Virus record (IMG/VR): IMGVR_UViG_3300031920_000284
Coordinates: 1 to 44,902 of that record
DNA length: 44,902 nt
Reading direction: 5' to 3' (one strand)
DNA from: a virus
A program made the position numbers and the translations under genes. Below the pieces are notes generated by a model that saw nothing but the letters and a program-made list of their open reading frames with translations, did not search any database and had not been told where the DNA came from. Below are positions 40,434 to 44,902 of this stretch, in pieces (position 1 is the stretch's first letter; the number at the start of each line of letters is the position of its first letter).

Positions 40434-40794
40434 ATGTTTTTTGTTTTTCTTTTAATACAGCATTATGAGTATGTATAAAAACAGATACAGCATAATATAC
40501 ATTTAATAGTTTATCAGCATCTACAGGATCTGTAAAAATATTATCATTCATAACACAATGTCTTTTATGAATAATAAATACTCCTCCAAGTTCTTCACAT
40601 TTAGTTATAACAGACATTATCCATTCCCAATTATAATGATATTTTAATTCTGAGGAACTCCAATATCTTTTATTTTGAGTACGTTTTTTTCCCATATCAA
40701 GTAAAACATGCTTAGGATATTCTCCATCAATAACAGCTCCCATAAAAAGTGCTATCATTAAATTATTATTAATTACTGGCTTTTTTATTTCCAT
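40426..40794 (-). CDS. Unknown protein
   Basis: 122 residues, helical and basic. No motif recognised. It ends with TGA overlapping the next ATG; with UGA as Trp it adds WSI to TAA 40417. Confidence 0.65.
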   Translation of the reverse strand: MEIKKPVINNNLMIALFMGAVIDGEYPKHVLLDMGKKRTQNKRYWSSSELKYHYNWEWIMSVITKCEELGGVFIIHKRHCVMNDNIFTDPVDADKLLNVYYAVSVFIHTHNAVLKEKQKTYD

Positions 40795-41021
40795 GATATT
40801 GTATATTCGGTATAATGGTCTCTAGGATCAGACATATTTTTTATATCATATCCATCATATTCTAATCGTTCTTTCAAAAAACTAGATATTCGTGATTTAG
40901 TGACTTGAAACTCAGCTTTCGCTATAGCTTCTTTAATAAGAATTATCATCTCTTTATACTCTTGTGTATCTATCTGATTTTTTAAGAAATTTGTTTTTTC
41001 TCTTGCTTCCTCTGCTTTCAT
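40785..41021 (-). CDS. Unknown small protein
   Basis: 78 residues, helical, charged (EEAREKTNFLKNQIDTQEYK), with a small C-terminal beta-like end. It is the first gene after the terminator at 41040, yet no promoter box is visible in the 20-base gap, so it may depend on read-through or a promoter inside the RNA region. Confidence 0.65.
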   Translation of the reverse strand: MKAEEAREKTNFLKNQIDTQEYKEMIILIKEAIAKAEFQVTKSRISSFLKERLEYDGYDIKNMSDPRDHYTEYTISWK

Positions 41022-41039
41022 AGTTTTAATTTTTTAAAT

Positions 41040-41073
41040 GAAAAAAGGCAACCCTAATTAAAGGATTGCCTTT
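41040..41073 (-). terminator. Intrinsic terminator after the hairpin RNA
   Basis: AAAGGCAA(T)CC, a loop, GG(G)TTGCCTTT followed by more T on the minus strand. The stem of about 10 bp has small irregularities. It ends the transcript that comes from the tRNA region. Confidence 0.85.
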
Positions 41074-41271
41074 ACCACAGATTCATGTAATCTTAATGTG
41101 GCTACTGCTTAGAGATTCCATCCTCTACCTGCGTAGTATACAGTTTACTACGGATTATGTTTTCTTCGTTAAAACATGATAAAAATTACGCATACTAAGT
41201 TAACGAGTAATATATCCTCGATATGTTATTTCACCAAAACATATAAAACGTACTCTTGGAAAACAGAGTCG
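41040..41271 (-). ncRNA. Candidate structured non-coding RNA: seven consecutive hairpins and a terminator
   Basis: Directly after tRNA-Thr and without an ORF. Reading the minus strand: ACTCT/AGAGT; ATATGTT/AACATAT; CGAG/CTCG; ATGTTTT/AAAACAT; CGTAGTA/TACTACG with a 7-base loop; AGAG/CTCT; CCAC with an inner AGATT/AATCT ending GTGG; then the terminator stem. Four of the stems are perfect with 7 bp or more including an inner helix. I do not recognise a known RNA family. Confidence 0.45.
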
Positions 41272-41345
41272 AGCCCGATGTGAGATTCAAACTCACGACA
41301 TCTTCATTACAAGTGAAGCGCTCTGATCAACTGAGCTAATCGGGC
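41272..41345 (-). tRNA. tRNA-Thr(TGT)
   Basis: 74 bases. Acceptor GCCCGAT/ATCGGGC, D-arm GCTC..GAGC, anticodon arm CTTCA-CTTGTAA-TGAAG (anticodon TGT), T-arm GTGAG-TTTGAAT-CTCAC, discriminator T. CCA is not encoded. Confidence 0.93.
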
Positions 41346-41437
41346 TTATCTAAAATTACTAATGCAGCTACTAACATCATACAAAAACAAACACATAAAA
41401 TTATCATAGCTATTATTGTTAAATATTTTTCTATCAT
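41336..41437 (-). CDS. Small membrane peptide next to tRNA-Thr
   Basis: 33 residues: MIEKYLTIIAMIILCVCFCM, then VAALVILDKPD. One transmembrane segment. Its last codons lie inside the 5' end of tRNA-Thr. Support is the ATG, the hydrophobic pattern and a fit to the gap only. Confidence 0.4.
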   Translation of the reverse strand: MIEKYLTIIAMIILCVCFCMMLVAALVILDKPD

Positions 41438-41451
41438 AATAAAGATTTTAG

Positions 41452-41475
41452 TATCCGAGGGTGGACTTGAACCAG
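41452..41475 (-). other. Isolated tRNA 3' half (T-loop and acceptor strand)
   Basis: GGTTCAAGTCCACC then CTCGGAT and A, the T-arm end and 3' acceptor strand of a tRNA. No matching 5' half lies within tRNA distance; the HNH gene ends two bases to the right. The 5' half at 42385-42415 (GTCCGTG) can pair with this acceptor strand at 6 of 7 positions. Confidence 0.65.
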
Positions 41476-41477
41476 GG

Positions 41478-42224
41478 CTACATGATATTATCATTAGGTA
41501 AATCAGATAGTGCTAAATTACTTTTTAGTAATTTAATATCATTATATTTAAAAGGAAGATCATATGCTTTACACCATTTCCTAATAGCATTATCAGAAAC
41601 ACCAAATTGTTTAGCAATAGTAGTGAATGGTTTAGTAATAATCAACTTAAGTAATTGTTCTTTTGTAGGTCTCTCAATAGTTTGTCTAGATTTGTCAAAA
41701 CAAGGTTTACATTGTTTAGCATCATAGCTAATTTCTATTCCACATTTACAATATTTTTTAGGTCGAATATAATCCGGATCAAAAGTTTTTTTATTAAAAT
41801 TTATCTTATTATCCATTTTAAATTGAATCATGTTATCCATAGTTGCTTCAGGATTGTGAATTTCTCTATGACAATTTGCACACAACAGTATACATTTATC
41901 TACTTCTAATAAAATCCTTTCCATAGATGTATTCCCTAAAGTTCTTTTATCTAACTGAAATTCTTTAGTTGATGAATCTATGTGGTGAAAATCTAAAGCG
42001 GATATATTATTATTATACCCACATATAGAACATCCATTTCCTTTTAATTCAATCAATTGTAATTTCCTAATTATTCCTCTTGAATCTTCTTTAAATAAAG
42101 AATTACTATTTAATTCTTTTCTTTTTTTATAATTATCTTTTTGTTTACAATTATTACAACAAAACTTTTTTTGAAGTCCTGTTAATTCTTTTTTACACAC
42201 TATGCAATATAGTTTTTCTTTCAT
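41478..42224 (-). CDS. HNH endonuclease with N-terminal zinc finger and C-terminal helix-turn-helix
   Basis: 248 residues. Zinc finger CIVCKKELTG ... FCCNNCKQ at 8-30; HNH core CSICGYNNN, ALDFHHIDSS and LLCANCHREIH within 75-140; a second cysteine pair KKYCKCG ... CKPC; and an HTH FTTIAKQFGVSDNAIRKW near 202-219. Typical free-standing or intron homing endonuclease. It has inserted in a tRNA region, its stop codon adjoining a tRNA 3' half. No group I core is visible around it. Confidence 0.85.
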   Translation of the reverse strand: MKEKLYCIVCKKELTGLQKKFCCNNCKQKDNYKKRKELNSNSLFKEDSRGIIRKLQLIELKGNGCSICGYNNNISALDFHHIDSSTKEFQLDKRTLGNTSMERILLEVDKCILLCANCHREIHNPEATMDNMIQFKMDNKINFNKKTFDPDYIRPKKYCKCGIEISYDAKQCKPCFDKSRQTIERPTKEQLLKLIITKPFTTIAKQFGVSDNAIRKWCKAYDLPFKYNDIKLLKSNLALSDLPNDNIM

Positions 42225-42302
42225 ATATAGTTTTTAAGTTATATATAAAAGTAATAAAAAAATTTAAGAAAAATTCATAAATAGTTCAATTTTTAAATTA
42301 AG

Positions 42303-42415
42303 TAGGGAAGAAGGGAATTGAACCCTTATGTAACCAAATTACTCTTTCTACACGGTATCAGCGTGAGGAGATACATCCCTATATTTAGTGCTCTAACCAA
42401 CTGAGCTACACGGAC
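42303..42415 (-). tRNA. Chimeric tRNA-like locus, Ile(GAT)-type loop, 113 bases
   Basis: 5' GTCCGTG and D-arm GCTC-AGTTGGTTA-GAGC are normal. Then come about 22 extra bases, a hairpin CACG-CTGATAC-CGTG whose loop would hold anticodon GAT, a small GTAA/TTAC stem, a proper T-arm AAGGG-TTCAATT-CCCTT and acceptor CTTCCCT-A. The 5' and 3' acceptor strands do not pair with each other. 113 bases is too long for a tRNA, so it looks like two tRNAs joined, or a tRNA with an insert. Confidence 0.45.
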
Positions 42416-42425
42416 ATAATTAAAA

Positions 42426-42578
42426 TTACGTAAGCATGTAAATTGCTTTTATAAATTGATTTGTGGTTAAATCAAACATAGTCCAATTTTCTGTTTCTTC
42501 ACCTTTTATAAAATGCTTTTCTTTATATCTTTTTCTTCGTTTAATTTCTTTATTTAAATAATCAAGTACTTTTTCCAT
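42426..42578 (-). CDS. Small basic unknown protein
   Basis: 50 residues: MEKVLDYLNKEIKRRKRYKE, then ENWTMFDLTTNQFIKAIYML. It ends just before the chimeric tRNA. No motif. Confidence 0.55.
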   Translation of the reverse strand: MEKVLDYLNKEIKRRKRYKEKHFIKGEETENWTMFDLTTNQFIKAIYMLT

Positions 42579-42580
42579 TG

Positions 42581-42799
42581 CTACATTTTTAACATCCTTT
42601 TAATACTAGATATTCTTTTTTCTTCTACTCCACCATCACCATGCTTATCACCATGAGTTAAATTATATAAATAACCATATCTAATCTCTGTCATAAGTTT
42701 GTTAATAGTATCTGTTCCTTTAGCTTCTGCACCAATAAGTGCATATCCAATCTTAACTAAAAGTTCTCTTAATGCTTCTAATTCTTCTTTTTCTGTCAT
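42581..42799 (-). CDS. Small unknown protein
   Basis: 72 residues, helical (EKEELEALRELLVKIGYALI), then polar (HGDKHGDGGVEEKR). No motif recognised. Confidence 0.65.
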   Translation of the reverse strand: MTEKEELEALRELLVKIGYALIGAEAKGTDTINKLMTEIRYGYLYNLTHGDKHGDGGVEEKRISSIKRMLKM

Positions 42800-42801
42800 A
42801 A

Positions 42802-43026
42802 TTAATGTTCATTTGTTTCTCCACATCGTAGACAAATATAATTATCTTTATACACACCACTACACCAAAATTGATAAATATGATCACATTTATCTTGTTC
42901 TTTTTGTATAGCTTTACGAGTACTTTCTAATCTATCTTTTAGATTTTTTTCATCATTTCTTAAATGTATTACAGTTTGATTTATAATATATCCTTGATAC
43001 TCTTCATATCTTCTAAAGATTGTCAT
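42802..43026 (-). CDS. Small zinc-ribbon protein
   Basis: 74 residues, basic helical first part, and the metal-binding set CDHIYQFWCSG ... CLRCGE at the C-terminus, a short zinc ribbon. It overlaps the next gene upstream by 14 bases. Confidence 0.7.
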   Translation of the reverse strand: MTIFRRYEEYQGYIINQTVIHLRNDEKNLKDRLESTRKAIQKEQDKCDHIYQFWCSGVYKDNYICLRCGETNEH

Positions 43027-43243
43027 CTATTTCAATACTAATTATTTCTTCAGATCCTCCTAGAAGACAATTATCTCTATAAACATGTCCTGAAGAACGC
43101 ATATTTAAAGGATATTGTTTAAACCATTCTTCAATTAAATCTTCAAGACTACTAGATTCATAATCTCTAATAAGAAAATCTAAAGTAAGTGTTACTCTTA
43201 TTAAATCTTTTGCTCCAAATAATTTTAATTCTTTTTTTGTCAT
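43013..43243 (-). CDS. Small unknown protein
   Basis: 76 residues from ATG 43243 (MTKKELKLFGAKDL). The longer frame from 43267 would run into tRNA-Arg and is not used. Acidic, helical, no motif. Confidence 0.65.
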   Translation of the reverse strand: MTKKELKLFGAKDLIRVTLTLDFLIRDYESSSLEDLIEEWFKQYPLNMRSSGHVYRDNCLLGGSEEIISIEIDDNL

Positions 43244-43258
43244 GATTTTAAAAGTTAG

Positions 43259-43330
43259 TACCCCCACCTGGACTCGAACCAGAATTTAGAGTTTAGAAAA
43301 CTCTTGTTCTATCCCTTGAACTATAGGGGC
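43259..43330 (-). tRNA. tRNA-Arg(TCT)
   Basis: 72 bases. Acceptor GCCCCTA/TGGGGGT with two G-T pairs, D-arm GTTC..GAAC, anticodon arm AGAGT-TTTCTAA-ACTCT (TCT), T-arm TCTGG-TTCGAGT-CCAGG, discriminator A. It reads AGA, a codon used heavily here. Confidence 0.92.
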
Positions 43331-43536
43331 ATATAAATTCTTCATAATTGTTGAATCAGGTGCTTCTAATTAAGGTGAAAACATCCATTCTGAATTACTT
43401 CGCGAAGAATTTTTTATATTTTTAGAGAGCTGCAAGGTCAAATACTTCTATTCTATTTAAAATTTATCATCTTAAATAATATTCATTTCCATCACGCATT
43501 TAATTCTCTGAACATAAACCTGAGAAACTCTTTTTG
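43331..43536 (-). other. Spacer of about 200 bases between tRNA-Arg and tRNA-Asp
   Basis: No convincing gene. It contains a TTCTC/GAGAA hairpin right after tRNA-Asp and a CTTCGCGAAG palindrome (43398-43407) with AATT flanks. A 20-codon frame (MFRELNA...) is open only if two TGA are Trp; I do not call it. Confidence 0.5.
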
Positions 43537-43614
43537 CGGCTCTAGAGGGATTTGAACCCTCGTTTTTGTAGAGTGACAGTCTAAATCCCGCACGCCAGTC
43601 GAGCACATAGAGCC
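43537..43614 (-). tRNA. tRNA-Asp(GTC), with a weak D-arm
   Basis: 78 bases. Acceptor GGCTCTA/TAGAGCC is perfect, T-arm GAGGG-TTCAAAT-CCCTC is perfect, anticodon loop CTGTCAC gives GTC on a 4-bp TAGA/TCTA stem. The discriminator is G, as in tRNA-Asp. The D region is long and has no clean 4-bp stem. Confidence 0.68.
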
Positions 43615-43657
43615 GTTTGTTTAAAGTCTGCTAGTTGCTTTCCAATTCGCTTCGAGA

Positions 43658-43789
43658 CTATTTATGTAAACGTTTAGTTTTTATCTTTCTTTTAAATCTG
43701 CTCCATAAGAATTTATGATAGTTACGTCCTATCTCTTTTATTCTAAAAAATTCAGTAGCATTTATTTTACCTTTTCTATGTACTTTCAT
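43658..43789 (-). CDS. Very basic small protein
   Basis: 43 residues, with MKVHRKGKINATEFFRIKEI and then SRFKRKIKTKRLHK. The charge suggests nucleic-acid binding. It follows the membrane peptide with 7 bases between. Confidence 0.55.
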   Translation of the reverse strand: MKVHRKGKINATEFFRIKEIGRNYHKFLWSRFKRKIKTKRLHK

Positions 43790-43796
43790 TTCTATT

Positions 43797-43937
43797 CTAA
43801 TGAAGTTTAGTTAATTTATAATATCCTAATATAAAAGCAAAAAGTATTGCAAAAGTTGGAGTGCTCCATCTCATTAAGAATATACATACTATTAATCCTA
43901 ACCAAAAAGGATAATATTCTAAAAATTTATTTTTCAT
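43797..43937 (-). CDS. Small membrane protein
   Basis: 46 residues, two hydrophobic segments (YYPFWLGLIVCIFLMRW and FAILFAFILGYY). The ATG overlaps the end of the macrodomain-like gene. Confidence 0.6.
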   Translation of the reverse strand: MKNKFLEYYPFWLGLIVCIFLMRWSTPTFAILFAFILGYYKLTKLH

Positions 43938-44349
43938 AATTCATTAATTTAAAAAATTCTTCTTCAAACACAATATTATTAGGAATATTAATAAATACAG
44001 AAAACATATTTGCCATTTGTTTAGAAGTATAACCATTTAAGTTAATTTCAATTCCACTATAAACTATTAAAAATTCTTTTTCTATCATTAATTTAGCAAT
44101 AGTATATAATTTATCTATTTGTAGTAAAATATAAATAGGAGATATACTAGGATGAAATATTTGAGTTAAATCTTTAGTTACAATAGCATAAGATTGTCCT
44201 TGTAATCCTCTGTCTTTTCCATAGATTGCACCAAATTTTTGTTTAGCTAATAAAGCAGCACCTTTTCCATGTCTGCCTTGGATATTACTACCAAAAACAA
44301 ATATTTGATTATCTTTTAATTCTGTTATTTTTCCTTTATAAGTTTTCAT
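43927..44349 (-). CDS. A1S_2505-type, macrodomain-like phage protein
   Basis: 140 residues from MKTYKGKI at 44349. The core IFVFGSNIQGRHGKGAALLA, then FGAIYGKDRGLQGQSYAIV followed by TKDL, is the signature of a common phage family annotated as A1S_2505 non-structural protein, distantly like macrodomains that bind ADP-ribose. A role against ADP-ribosylation defences is possible but unproven. I chose the start after the TACTTTTG box at 44395; the longer frame to 44397 would begin inside that box. Confidence 0.78.
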   Translation of the reverse strand: MKTYKGKITELKDNQIFVFGSNIQGRHGKGAALLAKQKFGAIYGKDRGLQGQSYAIVTKDLTQIFHPSISPIYILLQIDKLYTIAKLMIEKEFLIVYSGIEINLNGYTSKQMANMFSVFINIPNNIVFEEEFFKLMNYEK

Positions 44350-44394
44350 TTCTTTTTTTTTTATTCCTTGAATTATTTTTCTTGTTAAATTGCA

Positions 44395-44402
44395 CAAAAG
44401 TA
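44395..44402 (-). promoter_or_regulatory. Possible Bacteroidota -7 element (TACTTTTG)
   Basis: A perfect TAnnTTTG lies 46 bases before the start at 44349. The expected -33 position falls in tRNA-Met and has no TTTG, so the support is partial. Confidence 0.4.
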
Positions 44403-44408
44403 AAAGAG

Positions 44409-44481
44409 TGGGTCCACCCGGCCATGATCCGGAAACAATGGGTTATGAGCCCAACGTTTTGACCAATTAAACTACAGACCC
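44409..44481 (-). tRNA. tRNA-Met(CAT), with an unusual T-loop
   Basis: 73 bases. Acceptor GGGTCTG/TGGACCC (two wobble pairs), D-arm GTTT..AAAC, anticodon arm TTGGG-CTCATAA-CCCAT (CAT), T-arm stem TCCGG/CCGGG, discriminator A. The T-loop is ATCATGG instead of TTCRANN: the T54-A58 pair has become A54-T58. Ile2 use of CAT cannot be excluded. Confidence 0.85.
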
Positions 44482-44516
44482 TATTTTATTAGTTTTATAT
44501 ATTATTTTTATTTTCT

Positions 44517-44591
44517 TCTGTACATATTATCTCAACTAAAGGCGATACGGCACTAAAATTTATATGCATTGACCAACTATGCTACAGATCC
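44517..44591 (-). pseudogene. Degenerate tRNA-like sequence
   Basis: 75 bases, a tRNA length. 5' GGATCTG, TA, and a D-arm GCAT-AGTTGGTCA-ATGC are intact. The 3' strand ends TACAGAAG, pairing with only part of the acceptor. No good anticodon stem or T-loop is visible. A decayed or heavily edited tRNA. Confidence 0.45.
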
Positions 44592-44598
44592 TTTTATT

Positions 44599-44811
44599 TT
44601 AAAATAATTCAATATCTAATTCACTAAGTACATCTTTTTCCATATTCAAATGTTTTCGTTCTAAATTAGTTAAAAGATCTCCAAATTGTTTTTCTATTTC
44701 TTCTCTATTTATCTGACTAGCTTCAATTATACTATTCATACATTGAAGTTGTATATAAGGAGGATCAGGATGATCTATAAGATATAGATTTGGATAATAA
44801 TGTTTTTTCAT
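44599..44811 (-). CDS. Small unknown protein
   Basis: 70 residues, with MKKHYYPNLYLIDHPDPPYI and then a helical, acidic end (LNMEKDVLSELDIELF). No motif. The 90 bases to its right hold only weak tRNA-like sequence. Confidence 0.6.
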   Translation of the reverse strand: MKKHYYPNLYLIDHPDPPYIQLQCMNSIIEASQINREEIEKQFGDLLTNLERKHLNMEKDVLSELDIELF

Positions 44812-44902
44812 AATTTTAATTTTTAATAAATATTTTAAGTATTCTACTCCTCGCGCAGGAATTGTATCTTACTTAGTCCTACTGTGCGATACGGGTACTT
44901 AA

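Noticed and set aside
42240-42415. Group I intron around the HNH gene in the tRNA region
   Set aside because: No GAGCCAA core and no P7 TAGTC pair are present, unlike in the three introns called.
43387-43536. 20-codon frame open only with two TGA as Trp (MFRELNA...)
   Set aside because: Too short, no supporting context; chance opening is likely.
44842-44902. Possible tRNA 3' part at the right edge
   Set aside because: The minus strand has AATTCCTGCGCGAGGAGTA, which resembles a T-arm and acceptor, but the T-stem partner and anticodon stem do not form. The 5' part would lie outside the window.
1-44902. CRISPR array, insertion sequence or integrase
   Set aside because: No regularly spaced repeats, no transposase or integrase motifs and no att-like duplications were seen.

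Overview
The window is about 45 kb of very AT-rich DNA (few genes over 35% GC by eye) from a large tailed bacteriophage. I place it among the crAss-like phages (Crassvirales) of Bacteroidota. The reasons are the gene content (family A DNA polymerase, DnaG-like primase without a zinc motif, DnaB-like helicase, SF1 and SF2 helicases, Sak4-like ATPase beside a putative SSB, dUTPase, ATP-dependent DNA ligase), promoters of the Bacteroidota TTTG / TAnnTTTG type, the absence of Shine-Dalgarno sites, group I introns, and UGA read as tryptophan. The assignment is inferred from family knowledge, not from a search.

Layout. Bases 1-1863 (+) hold the 3' end of a late-type gene with four in-frame TGA codons. 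A bidirectional terminator (1864-1907) separates it from everything else, which is on the minus strand and runs from right to left in tightly overlapping operons. From 1.9 to 11.3 kb there are a putative lysozyme-like protein, many small unknowns, an RNA-repair pair (polynucleotide kinase and Rnl5-like RNA ligase), nucleotide-metabolism genes and two metallophosphoesterases. From 11.3 to 15.2 kb lie a DNA ligase and a dUTPase, each split by a group I intron that carries an HNH endonuclease. From 15.4 to 20 kb come a Dda/RecD-like helicase and a large metallophosphoesterase. A strongly bounded single-gene unit sits at 20.1-20.9 kb. The replication and recombination block is at 21-34 kb: AAA ATPase, RecB-like nuclease, 5'-nucleotidase, resolvase-like nuclease, primase, SSB-like protein, Sak4 (split by a third intron with a GIY-YIG enzyme), DnaB-like helicase, SF2 helicase and PolA. 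From 34 to 41 kb there are accessory genes including a ferritin, ClpP, RNase HI, a second deoxyribosyltransferase-like protein, an NMN adenylyltransferase with a frameshift, and three tandem paralogs.

From 41 to 44.9 kb is a tRNA region: Thr(TGT), Arg(TCT), Asp(GTC) and Met(CAT), plus broken or chimeric tRNAs, an HNH gene that abuts a tRNA 3' half, small peptides, and a run of hairpins ending in a terminator that looks like an undescribed structured RNA.

Genetic code. TGA is clearly sense (Trp) in the late gene (4 TGA to 1 TGG). It is nearly absent inside the replication genes, where Trp is TGG. The exceptions on the minus strand, chiefly the polynucleotide kinase (two TGA) and the GIY-YIG enzyme (one), would be full length only when UGA is decoded. 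This suggests production timed by recoding. No tRNA-Trp(UCA) is visible in the window; the tRNA region may continue past the right edge.
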